DNA of 64,000 bases from Echria macrotheca (taxonomy: Eukaryota; Ascomycota; Sordariomycetes; Sordariales; Schizotheciaceae): assembly GCA_030411725.1 (NCBI GenBank), contig MU839843.1, forward strand, positions 186,001 through 250,000, in the 5' to 3' direction. The notes under the pieces are model-generated. The model had not been told where the DNA came from. It did no database searches and saw only the letters and a list, made by a program, of their open reading frames with translations. Position numbers and translations under genes: made by a program. This document shows, piece after piece, positions 44,410-55,014 of this stretch (position 1 is its first letter; every line of letters starts with the position of its first letter).

Positions 44410-44751
44410 CTTTAATAAATGTTGTATTGCAACACCATTTCGCCCTGGGCATCAGTCCACGGTTTCTCGAGTCTCGACGCGGTCGTTCAGGCACATTTTG
44501 CTGTCGCAGGGAAGGAGCTGATGGCCGAAATTGCTCAGAGAACCCGATGGGTTCATCTATCCAGGTCCCGTGCCGAATCATCGTAAGGCCTAGCGCTTGA
44601 GATACTGTGTGACGAAAGCTGCTGTGTGACGAACATTCCCCATGGATGGAAGAGGTTACGAAAGGAGCTGGAGGGTGTCATCGTTCCGAGGGTGAAGTGG
44701 GAATGGCCCCGCCGAGGTGCGGGGGTTTCGGCACCCCTGGCCTGAAAATTT

Positions 44752-44760
44752 TTATCTGAT
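44752..44760 (-). promoter_or_regulatory. Iron GATA site (minus strand)
   Basis: TTATCTGAT on the plus strand, i.e. ATCAGATAA on the minus strand, 218 bp before the ABC start. Confidence 0.65.
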
Positions 44761-44772
44761 CCGACTGTGTCG

Positions 44773-44781
44773 TTATCAGAT
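44773..44781 (-). promoter_or_regulatory. Iron GATA site (minus strand)
   Basis: TTATCAGAT on the plus strand, i.e. ATCTGATAA on the minus strand. It starts 21 bp (two helical turns) after the start of the previous site, so both would face the same side of the DNA. Confidence 0.65.
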
Positions 44782-44977
44782 CCGCTCGAGCCAAGCCCGG
44801 CATCGGCCACGGCCGAGGAATTCGCAATTTTGCCCGTGATCCGCCCCGGTTCAAAGTTGCTCATCTTGTGAGAGTTCCAGGTCGACGCTGGTTTTTTCCT
44901 GCCACTGTCAAGGGAAATCGGCCGAGGTGTCGCTGCTTACCTAATCCACTCGCTCGCCCCTCCAAAAGCTGGCCGTC

Positions 44978-47900
44978 ATGACGGTCCAAGCGCCTGAAAC
45001 GCAAATTTCCAGCACTGGCGTGACAGCTGCGGCGGCCGCTGAATCGCCTGAAACATCGCTGCAAGACTCCCCAAACGCCGCCGACCCAGCAGCAGCACCA
45101 CCACCACCAACATCGGTTCGTCACAGTTTCGTCCCATATCGCGCGGAGATGTTCAGCTAATTAGTGCAGCTCTTCTCATATCTGCGCATATTCGGCGCCG
45201 CCAACCCGTCATGGCTCGACTACTTGCTGATCCTGACTGGCGTCCTCGCAGCCGCGGCAGCTGGAGTGCCTTTCCCGCTGATGGGCATCATCTTTGGCCA
45301 GCTCGTCGATGATATGAACAGCGCCACCTGTGCTGCCGAGCAGAGCGACCCTTTTGCCTACGAGGGCGCCATCAACGACAAGGTGCTTCAGCTGGTGTAT
45401 ATTGCAATTGGCGCCTTCTGTCTGATCTACATCTACGTCCTATCGTGGAGTCTCGTTAGCCAACGTCTCGCCCAGCGTCTTCGTGCCCGCTATATTGCTG
45501 CGCTACTCCGCCAGCCTCCTGCGTTCTTCGATGCTCGTCTTGCTGCCGGCGAGGTCAGCAGCCGTCTCCATGGTGACATGACCGCCATCCAGGCGGGCAC
45601 TTCGGAGAAGGTGGGCATCTTGATCGCCAGTACCAGCTTCTTCGTCACGGCCTATATCGTTGCCTTCATCAAGGAGGCGAAGCTGGCTGGGATGCTCATC
45701 TCCCTGATTCCTGCCTTCTTGATCATGGCTTTCATTGGTGGCTTCTTCATGCAAAAGCACGGTGGTGCTGCGTCGGACGAGATTGCGGCTGCATCGTCCA
45801 TCGCATCGGAGGCTCTGTCTCATGTCACTGTCGTCCAGGCGTTTGGTGCCGCACCAAAGCTGGAGGAGAAGTTTGCAGCTCATGTAGCCAAGGCGAGAGC
45901 TTCTGGCATCAAAAAGAGCGCTGCGGCGGCTGTTCAGGCTGGCATGTTGTACTTCATTGCCTACTCCGCCAACGCCCTTGCCTTCTGGCAAGGCAGTCGC
46001 ATGGTGGTTGAGGCCGTCTTGAACCCGGGTAGCGGCTCCTCCGTCGGTCAGATCTACACTGTCGTTTTTCTTCTCGTAGATGGTAAGGCTCTCAATGAAT
46101 CCTAGTGGGATTGGGCTGACGTCGTCTCACAGCGTGCGTGATGCTGGGCAGTATCGCCCCAATTTTACCCCTTTTAGGTGCAGCGGCGACATCCTTCCAG
46201 CGGATCATGCAAGACATCGAGACTCCATCCGACATAGATGGCACTTCGGATTCGGGTGATATACTTCCGGCCGACACGCCGTGCGCCATTTCTTTTCACA
46301 ATGTTTCCTTCAGTTACCCATCTCGTCCCGGCCAGACAGTCCTCCGAAATGTTGACTTGACCTTCCCAGCCGGCAAGCACACTGCCATTGTCGGTTTATC
46401 TGGCAGTGGAAAGTCCACTATTGCATCACTGATTGGCCGCCTTCAAGACCCGACCGCGGGCACCATCACGGTTGACGGCAGAGATATCCGTGAGCTCAAT
46501 GTTCGCAACTTGCGAAGCTTCATAAGCCTTGTCCAACAGGAACCTTCTCTTCTTGACCGATCCATTCTGGAGAATATCGCTCTCGGACTGATTAACTCTC
46601 CAAAGCCGGAGCATCAGCCGCTCAGGGGCGCAATCCATGGATCCGAGCTTGGTGAGCTTGCAGCGCGTGGAAATGACGCGGTGAACCCATCCATCGTTGC
46701 GAAATACAGCCCGAAGGTGCAGCAAATCGTTCAACTTGCCCAGCATGCCGCCGAACAGGCCGACGCGGCCGGCTTCATCTCTCGCTTAGACTCTGGCTAT
46801 GGAACGTTTGCCGGTCAAAAGGGGTCTCTTGTCAGCGGTGGCCAGCGCCAGCGTATCGCTCTCGCTCGGGCGCTGATCCGCGACCCCAAGATTCTTGTCC
46901 TTGACGAGGCCACCTCGGCGCTCGACTCGGCCAGCGAGAAGCGCATCCAAGAAGCCGTCGAGCGGGCCGCCAAGGACCGGACGGTCATTTCTATCGCTCA
47001 TCGCCTGTCAACGATCCGGAATGCCGACAATATCGTGGTGATGGAAGCCGGAGAGGTGGTCGAACAAGGCACATACGATGAGCTCATGGCAAAAGACGGT
47101 GCGTTCGCGCGGATGGCAAGGCTGCAGACTCTTGGTTCAGCTGAGAAGGAAACCGGTAGCGGTTCCTCCGTCTCTGGGGAGTCGCTAGACGCTTCGACAA
47201 AGGAAGACGGGGTCCCGGAGAAATCGGAGACCTCGGGCGCCATTGCGACAGAGGTTTCGACTCGCAAAGTGGAAGGAAGCATACAAGCAGAATCAGAGCC
47301 TGAAAAGGACAAGATGCTGGACACCATACAGCCTTGGAGCGCCGTGCTCTCATTGCTTGCCCGGCTCAGTCGCCCGTCATTCAAGTGGCTTGTTGTTGCC
47401 ATATTTGCTGCCACCATCGTCGGTGCGACCTTTTCTGGGTCTGGCCTCATCTTTGGTTTTACTGTCGGTCACCTAAACCCCTGCGATAACACGACCGACC
47501 GTATCCTCTACTACGGCCAGTTCTTCGGCGGTATGCTCTTCATGCTTGCCGTCATTGAGCTGCTAGCCAACTTCCTGGCTTGGGCTTCCTTCGGTCTCAT
47601 CGCCGAGCGTCTGCTGTATGCCGTGCGCGTGTTATCCTTCCGCTCACTACTCGAGCAAGGAGTGCAGTGGCATCAGTCAGAGGGTCGCAGCCCCTCATCA
47701 CTGTTAACCATCATCACCAAGGACAGCGCGGCGATCGGTGGCTTCGGCGGCTCCACCATCGGCACCGTCTTCTCAATCCTCGTCAACTTTGTCGTGGCGA
47801 TCATCCTCTCGCACATCATCGCATGGAAGATCGCGCTCGTCTGTCTCGTTACAGTGCCCATCCTCCTCGGTGCGGGCTTCATGCAGCTCCGCATGCTGGC

Positions 47901-49143
47901 GCGCTACGAGGAGCGACATGCTGAGGCACACGGCCGGGCGACAGCCGTCGCTGTCGAGGCGGTCCAGGCGATACGAACCGTAGCGGCGCTGTCGCTGGAG
48001 GAGGAGGTCATGTCGTCGTACGCGCGCCTGTTGCGGGTGACGCGGGACGAGATGGTCAAGGCCGCAGCATTCACGAACATCTGGCTCGCGCTGTCCAACA
48101 GCACCGGCTTCCTGATCTACGCGTTTGCCTACTGGTGGGGATCCCAGCGAATCATGCATGGCGATGCGACCCAGACGCAGTTCTTCATTATTCTCGTTGC
48201 CATGCTTGTTAGTGCCCAGCTCTGGGGACAGATGTTCACGCTGGCGCCCGAATTTTCGCGCGCCCGCACCGCCATGTCACGCATCATGGCTGTGATCCAC
48301 CTCGGCTCGGACCATAACCTTTCCTCCCCTGGTGATGACAACAGCAAAGAAAAAGACCCCGAAGCCGTTTCCTCATCCGAGCTATCCTCCCGCACCGACG
48401 GCATGAAAATCACTTTCTCGGATGTTTCGTTTGCCTACCCAGCCCGCCCCGACGTCCCCGTCCTCGACCACGTCTCCTTCACCATCCACCCCGGCCAATT
48501 CGTCGGGCTCGTCGGCCCCTCTGGCGCAGGCAAATCCACCATCATGGCGCTAGTCCAACACCTCTACACCCCCACCTCAGGTCGCATTACCCTAGACGAT
48601 GCCGACCTGACTTCCCTCCCTCCCTCGTTCAAGGATACCATCGCCCTCGTCCCGCAAGACCCATCCCTCTTCTCCGGCTCGATCCGCTTCAACATTGCCC
48701 TCGGCGCACGCCCCGGTTCCGAACCAACAGACGCCGAAGTAGCCAACGCATGTAGCCTTGCTGGCCTGGGAGACGTGGTCTCTTCCCTGCCGGAAGGGTA
48801 CGAAACAGACTGTGGCTGCGGCGCTTCCAGACTCTCAGGCGGTCAACGCCAGCGCCTCGCCATTGCGCGCGCACTGATCCGCAAACCCCGTTTGTTGTTA
48901 TTGGATGAAAGCACCAGCGCGCTCGATGCCGCGTCTGAAGCGGCGCTGCAGGAGGGTTTGGAAAGGGTTATGGCCCAGGGGACAACTGTACTGGCGATTA
49001 CACATCGGTTGCATACTGTGCGGCGGGCGGATGTGATTTTTGTGGTGGAGGGGGGAAGAGTGGTGGACTCAGGGACGCATGGGGAGTTGATGGCACGGCG
49101 GGAGGAGTATCGTGTGAATGCTATGCAGCAGATGCTGCAGTAG
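44978..49143 (+). CDS. Full-size ABCB-type ABC transporter, siderophore-locus exporter
   Basis: Three exons (44978-45115, 45170-46082, 46133-49143) give 1353 residues; introns end TGCAG and ACAG and phases agree. An Ala/Pro-rich cytosolic leader precedes TMD1. NBD1 has Walker A GLSGSGKST near 438, signature VSGGQRQR near 582 and Walker B ILVLDEATS near 604. A charged linker joins TMD2, then NBD2 with GPSGAGKST near 1142, LSGGQRQR and LLLLDESTS near 1270. Both nucleotide sites look intact. The TMD-NBD-TMD-NBD order is the multidrug/a-factor exporter class of the plasma membrane. A gene of this class adjoins NPS6/SidD in other ascomycetes, so export of the siderophore or removal of its breakdown products is likely. 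The upstream iron-GATA sites predict induction under iron starvation. Confidence 0.92.
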
Positions 49144-50251
49144 CTTTTCGCATCTAAACTCCAATCTCGAGGCTGTGATGGGTGTGGGTGTTGTGGTGGT
49201 CACCGGAGTGTGAGGAAAAGATTGTATGGATATTGTGAGAGCTAAAGGTGGAGCTCGTGTTGCGACCGAGTCTGTACTTTGACTCGTGAAGCTGGCTCGG
49301 TTTTAAGGAGTGGATAGATATGGTGTAATATACATACAGCTTTAACCCAATAACTGATATCCAGCGTGGCCACTTTCGAGGGGAAGTTCAGCTCGTCTTT
49401 GCTACTAGATTTGGCTTGATATCCCCCAACGTCTGCTCCGCCCCCGGATCCGGTAGCCATGCTATGTGCAGCTGACGGCGCCATGATGCGCGGGTTGCCC
49501 GCTCGGGACCTGGTCGCGAGAGCGACCTACCATTTTGTACTGTTCCAGCGCGTGAAGCTCCTTTGCGGTGACAATCGTCGTTAGAGACAAGTCGCTTCCT
49601 CCGAGCGTCCGATCCGCTTCTGGACCCCCCCTGGGGAGCGCGCATGCCAGTTGTTCCGGGCAGAAAGTCAAAGCAACAGGAGATGGTCGGCGACGTGCGT
49701 TGCGAGCATCGGAAGTCATTCCAAGAGAGTTAAGGATGCAGAGGAGTCAGTTGGCAGCGGTTGGGAAACCAAGAATAGGAGTGACTCGTGGAAGAACTCG
49801 GCGAGCTCTCCAAAAATGAAGCTCGGTGGGAGCGCTCAGGCGAGGTCTGGCAGGAGTCGCTCCCGACTGCGCTGCCACAGCTTCGTGTCTATAATACGTG
49901 TGTTGGAGGGGGATCTGTCAGAGCGCAGGCTGTCTCAGGGGTACGGGCAACTTTCAGCCCCCTGGTGGTGATAGCCTCGTTTCCAGTATCGAGGCAAAAC
50001 ACTGAAGAGTTTCGTTGTGTCTCCGCTGCATGACACCAGGCTGACCCCAGTGCGCCAGACTAGGCCTGTTTCCTCACAGTATCTTGATTTGGCCGCAGAC
50101 TTCCACATCCTAGACCCGGGAGGGCAGGCGGATACCATCAGGTGAATAAACGAGGATATCCACAAGATAACATACCGCGGCCTGATCAACCGGACTTCCA
50201 AAAGAACGTGGTGATACAAGTTGATTTACTAGTCGCTAGGTCCAAGACTAC
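49144..50251. other. Intergenic, no gene seen
   Basis: Convergent 3' ends of the ABC transporter and Yos9-like genes. No gene, repeat or RNA was recognised. Confidence 0.45.
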
Positions 50252-51924
50252 TTACAGTTCGTCTCTGAAAAACACTTCATGTGAGCCCTCTTCTTCGTCC
50301 TCGTCTTCTACCGCTTCACCTCCTTTCTGACCATTTTGGCCAGCTTTCCCGCCGTTGTTGTTACCCTTTTGGGTTTGCCTCGCCCGTTTGGTGTTCTCCT
50401 TTCCATCGCCCCCCGCATCCCCCTGTCCTTCGTCTTCAGTTGGAGGGATCACCTCGACAGCAATCTCCCAGAACTCATCGCCAAAATTTTGAAGTTCCTT
50501 CTTGAGTGCCTCGACTGTCTCCTTGTCGACACCCAACTTCTCCAGATCCTCGGTCGTCAGCGTCTCGATTGGGCTCCCTCCCTCCTCCTCGATCTTCTTC
50601 TTCTGGTTGGACAGATACTTCTCCAACGCCTGCCACGTCTCTGTCGTCTGTCGACTTGCCGTGATGCCCCTTGGCGGCGCAAGAACCACGTCGGGCTCGC
50701 CCTCGGTGCCCAGCACCCGCTTCCCACCGATCACAACACCGCCAATAGTCAAGCCCGAGGAGGCGGCTTGCCGTGAAGCGTCTTTCCCCGATCTAGCTTG
50801 CTGGGTACCTGCCACGCCCATCTTCTCCCTTGCGTCGACGGCCCTCCGCCACTGCCAAGCCTCCGCATCGTCCGCCGTCCTAATAATCGGCCGACAACTA
50901 ATCGGGTGTGCGTGCGTCTCTTTGGGCGGTAGGAAAGCAACATCGGCGCACAGGCGGTCGGTCTGCACCACCATGAGATATGTGCAAGTCGTGACCTCTT
51001 TAATCCAACCTATCCGATCGTTCTTCGTGCCGGGGCTGCAGTGATATTGTATTTCAATGGTTCGCGGGCGGCCCGTGAGGTCGCATATGGTGCCCCCATC
51101 GAGGCGCTGGACGAGGTAGCGCTGGTCACCTTTGACTTGAAGCTCGGCGTTTGGCGGAGCCACACCCTTGGCTCCCGCCTCGCCTGCTCCCTTGTTGGCC
51201 ACGTCGGTCTGCGGTTTCCGGCCACGCGTTGTAGGCTGCATCGTGCCCAGAACGTACTCGTGGCTCTTGGGATCCCTCACCGGAGCGCCGTCATTGACGC
51301 CGCTCGGGAGGGCGTGGAATTGGACAATGTCCCTGCCATAGCAGAAGCTGTAGCTCCACCAGCCCGACATAAAGTACAGACAGTGCCCATCAAGGCCGCT
51401 CATGAGCTCCCACCCTCTTGCCGAGGCCCGGCTGATTTCGCGTGCCTCCTCTGCTTTCGCCAGCTCGGTCGCAGTCTTGTTCAGATCCGGCGTCCGGGCA
51501 ATCGAGGGAATCGAGCAGAGGTACCGCAGGTTCGAGCTGCCGAGTATCTCGTAAGTCTCTGTGACCTCTTGACTACCATCTTCTGTATTGGCGCCTGCTC
51601 TGTAGCCCGTGGTATCAGCGGCTGCCGACTCGCGGACTTGGCTTGCTAGGTCTGTCTGCGAGGCATCAGGTGCATACGTAGTGCTTCGCGTGCTCTTGGA
51701 TCCTAGCAGGGCAACGGCGTCCGGCTCGAGGATGTAGGCGTCGGAGAAGACAACTTCGAACTGTTGGAGCATGTTAGCATCACGGGCGAGCTGGTGGAAT
51801 GGTGGGGCGCGAAGGGACAACGAACCTGGGGATGCGCGAGCAAATCATCGTGAATGCTGAACCCAGGCTGGCGAGCCCGGCAAAACGGGAGCGAAGCTAG
51901 GAAAACCAAATGGAGACGACGCAT
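50252..51924 (-). CDS. YOS9: Yos9/OS-9 ER quality-control lectin with RDEL retention signal
   Basis: Exon 51826-51924 encodes the signal peptide (MRRLHLVFLASLPF); a 65-bp intron leads to exon 50252-51760, for a total of 535 residues. The MRH lectin domain begins near residue 150 with GWELMSGLDGHCLYFMSGWW and SYSFCYGRDIVQFH. It continues with the ligand-binding blocks YLVQRLDGGTICDLTGRPR, TIEIQYHC and EVTTCTYLMVVQTDRLC. Yos9 binds terminal alpha-1,6-mannose on misfolded glycoproteins and passes them to the Hrd1 ERAD complex in the ER lumen. The C-terminus is acidic and Gly/Lys-rich and ends RDEL, an HDEL-type retrieval signal as in yeast Yos9. A possible coiled coil with TTEDLEKLGVDKETVEALKK precedes it. 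The start codon is fixed by the signal peptide. Confidence 0.93.
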
Positions 51925-53013
51925 TGTGTCTGGGGCGGCATTTCTGCCTCGTAGTGTTGCTGGAGTTGCTGGCGATGCGATCGAGGGGACAGCTGTCAGA
52001 GACACACGCCCGCGACCTTGTTCGATAAGGTGGCATTATCTCAATCCATGCCGCTTATGTCATCGCTGCGTCGTCCATTGCCGGCAGATGGCCCGTGCTT
52101 CCTGTCCTCTGCTCCAGCAATTCGCGACTCCAAATTCCCGACTGGCAACTTTCCACCCCACCCATCTCCGCCGCCAGCGGCGGAGCAGTTTACTCAATGG
52201 TCATCAACCAAAGCAACAGACATGCGTCCGTATTGCGTCTCTCAGCACTTTTTCACCGGTAATTACCAGCAGTCACTCCCAGACAGCCAAAGCAGCACAT
52301 CTTTTTCTGGCTATCGTCGGTCCGGTCACGAAGGAAAGGGTTTGCCTGTTCCTGTTGAGTGGTGGTCAACGTATTGACTGATCTTTCTTCATTCCCAGAA
52401 GCTGGTCACTCCGTATGCCTAAGAGGCCGAACGATGTCTACCCCCGTTCTCTGTACCGCTTCTCGTCCGCCTTCCTTGGTACTTTTGGTGTCTTGTCCAG
52501 CACAAAGCCGTCAAGATAGCAATCCTTCCACTCGATACTTGTCGCACTATCCATCCTCGGAATATTCCAAAGCAACGTCCGATCCGAAATGCCGTCGTAG
52601 GAGGCCAATATCCACACACTGTTCCGTTCCTATCCCATTGCACGTGTAGGAAGAGCGAGGTCACCAGGTATTCGAGTAGCCCTTGGGTGGAACGAGACTT
52701 TGCATGCTTTATTTACAGTCTAGTATGCCCCGTTGCGGATCACCGTCACATACGAAGCCTTGGCGCTCCCGGACATGAACGCGAACAGGATGGGTGGCCG
52801 TAGCTCAGCCACTGCCACACCGCTCTCTCCTTTCGATTGTGCGGGTGCACCATCCTGGCCACTTCTTTCATCATCTAGGCAGCGATACGAACTGTCGCAT
52901 AAGCCCGGTGAAGCTTCATCCGCTGACCGTCATGTGACATACTACCCCGCCTGTCTTCGTTCCTGGCAGAGCTGAGGAGTAAGCGTAGCTATCCCGATAT
53001 ATCTATCACATCT
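51925..53013. other. Divergent promoter region, no gene seen
   Basis: Separates YOS9 (leftward) from the HET-domain gene (rightward). Frames here have no recognisable content. Confidence 0.45.
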
Positions 53014-55014
53014 TTGCCAAGAGGTGTCAAACCGAACGCCAGAATGGCGACCCCTGAGTCCACAAGCACAAACCTCAACAGCAGCCTCTACTCGCCCCTA
53101 CCATCTCCAAGACATATCCGCATCCTCGAGATAATTCCTCTCGACGAGCCCGACGAGACCGACGAGACCGACGAGATAGAATCATGGATCCACTGCAAGC
53201 TCCATGTACGCTCCCTAGATGAGGCCCATGGCACCTACGACGCCCTCTCATATGCCTGGGGCTCCGAAGTCCCCACCGTCTCAGTCATGGTAAACGACCA
53301 AACCATCCTTATGACCACTAATCTCAGCGACGCACTGCATAACATGGTCCGCTTCACGCGATTCGTGTGGGTCGACTCCATCTGCATCAACCAGTCCAAC
53401 GTTTCGGAGCGCGGCCACCAGGTCCGTCTTATGAAGGACATCTACCAGTGCGCCCGCCAGGTGCTCGTCTGGCTGGGCGGCGCCCTCGGCAGCAGGTCTA
53501 TGATCGAGCTCCAGGAGACGGTGCTGCGGCAGTACGTCGCCGCGTGGTATCTCGGCGGGAAGGCCTGGCTGCACCGGTTCGCCTGCGATAGCGACATGGA
53601 CGAACTACGCGACAACGCGACGATCCATCGCCCACGCCATAAGCACGCCGCCACGATGGTCGCCGGGACGAATGAGGCGCGGCTGGTCGAGGAATTGCTG
53701 TCCCGGACGTGGTTCACACGCACGTGGGTCGTGCAGGAGGTGGCAGTCGCGCGGCAGGTGACCGTCGTATTTGGGTACCAGTCGCTGCCCTGGAGTATTT
53801 TTGTAGGACTGTGCTCGCTCGCCGAGAGGAGGAAGATGACGGCCGTCCCGGCGCTCAAGATGGTCGCCCTCGTCAAGATCATCCGCGACGGCGAGATGGC
53901 CCGCACACCCCCGCCACTGTCGACGCTGCTCTTCCGAACCTGGTTTCTCAACGCGTCGGATCCGAGGGATAAGGTATTTTCGCTGCTCGGCATCTGCCTC
54001 GGCGGGAACGACATGACGCAGTTCCCCGACTACGGGATGTCGCTGGCGACCGTCTACGCCGAGGCCACGCGGCTGATCATGGAAGATTCCGGGTCGCTCG
54101 AGATACTCGCATATGTGTCTAGAGTGAAGGAGACGCAGAGCGCCGACTTGCCCTCGTGGGTGCCCGACTGGCGAGCCACGCCCGCGCACGCCATCCTCGG
54201 CCGGGGCCATCGTTCCACCGACATGGCTGCCGCTCCAGCCGAGGAGACGCCGCGACCCTTCGACGCGACGCTAAGCACCGTTCTTCGGCTCCGGCCTCGC
54301 GGAGCAACACCCCTGAGCATCACATTGCAGGGGCTTGTTGTCGGGCGCATCACCGCGCTAGACAGGACGCTCTGGATCGACCGTCTCGGTCCAGAGCGGG
54401 AGGAGCGCCAGACCTTCGGTAGCAGACTAAAAGACTTCTTGGTTGGCAATACGGAGCTCTTCGAGCAGCACCATGAGGCGCCCGTTGTCTGGTCGGCCGG
54501 CGATGATGAGTTCCCTCCACGTACCGATCCGTCTGGTGACTCTTCCATCGGTTGCGTGGTATTCATGGCGTATATGAAGACCATTCTCGCGGGCGGGTGT
54601 TTTGTCGACCGCCAGTATGTGCAGAACGAGAAATCGCTGCTCTGGCAAGGCGTGCGCCGATTCTGGCCGTCCTACCGCTCGAGGGCCTATTTTGCTAGGC
54701 ATCCTTATATGAGCGCAGAATATGAGTACCGTAGAGAGCGGCACCTAATGATGGTACATGCGAAGCATACAAGGCAGAACCGGGTTTTGTTCACGACGGA
54801 CCGCCACGACCTGGGGATTTGTCCGAGCTGGGCACGGGTCGGTGATGCTGTTTGTCTGCTGTCGGGGGGGAAGGTGCCGTATGTGCTGAGGGAAACGGCG
54901 GGTGGCAAGCACCGTCTGGTGGGTGAGTGCTACCTGCACGAGGCGATGCAGGGTGAGCTTATGGGTAGGTTGAACTCCGCAGGACGTGAGTACGTGGATT
55001 TTGAGATTGTTTGA
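53014..55014 (+). CDS. HET-domain (heterokaryon incompatibility) protein
   Basis: Intronless 666-residue protein. The HET domain is defined by YDALSYAWGS (near residue 76), VWVDSICINQ (near 119) and SRTWFTRTWVVQEVAVA (near 231), followed by the typical NASDPRDKVFSLLGI and LPSWVPDWRA blocks further on. A run of DET repeats (residues about 45-55) precedes the domain. No ankyrin, NACHT or WD repeats follow; the C-terminus carries the LFTTDRHDLGICPSWARVGD-type segment common to HET-6-like proteins. These proteins mediate non-self recognition and cell death on fusion. A start at residue 11 (53044, MATPEST) is as likely as the first Met. Confidence 0.9.
   Translation: MPRGVKPNARMATPESTSTNLNSSLYSPLPSPRHIRILEIIPLDEPDETDETDEIESWIHCKLHVRSLDEAHGTYDALSYAWGSEVPTVSVMVNDQTILMTTNLSDALHNMVRFTRFVWVDSICINQSNVSERGHQVRLMKDIYQCARQVLVWLGGALGSRSMIELQETVLRQYVAAWYLGGKAWLHRFACDSDMDELRDNATIHRPRHKHAATMVAGTNEARLVEELLSRTWFTRTWVVQEVAVARQVTVVFGYQSLPWSIFVGLCSLAERRKMTAVPALKMVALVKIIRDGEMARTPPPLSTLLFRTWFLNASDPRDKVFSLLGICLGGNDMTQFPDYGMSLATVYAEATRLIMEDSGSLEILAYVSRVKETQSADLPSWVPDWRATPAHAILGRGHRSTDMAAAPAEETPRPFDATLSTVLRLRPRGATPLSITLQGLVVGRITALDRTLWIDRLGPEREERQTFGSRLKDFLVGNTELFEQHHEAPVVWSAGDDEFPPRTDPSGDSSIGCVVFMAYMKTILAGGCFVDRQYVQNEKSLLWQGVRRFWPSYRSRAYFARHPYMSAEYEYRRERHLMMVHAKHTRQNRVLFTTDRHDLGICPSWARVGDAVCLLSGGKVPYVLRETAGGKHRLVGECYLHEAMQGELMGRLNSAGREYVDFEIV

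Larger units (their letters stand above)
43797..44977. promoter_or_regulatory. Upstream region of the ABC exporter with five iron-GATA sites
   Basis: This 1.2-kb gene-free stretch contains five perfect ATCWGATAA sites in three groups (43952-43970, 44401-44409, 44752-44781). No coding sequence was recognised. It includes the GNAT 3' UTR and the ABC promoter. Confidence 0.65.

Noticed and set aside
44553..44864. Minus-strand frame of 103 residues between the GNAT and ABC genes
   Set aside because: No family features, and it spans two perfect GATA sites; treated as promoter DNA.
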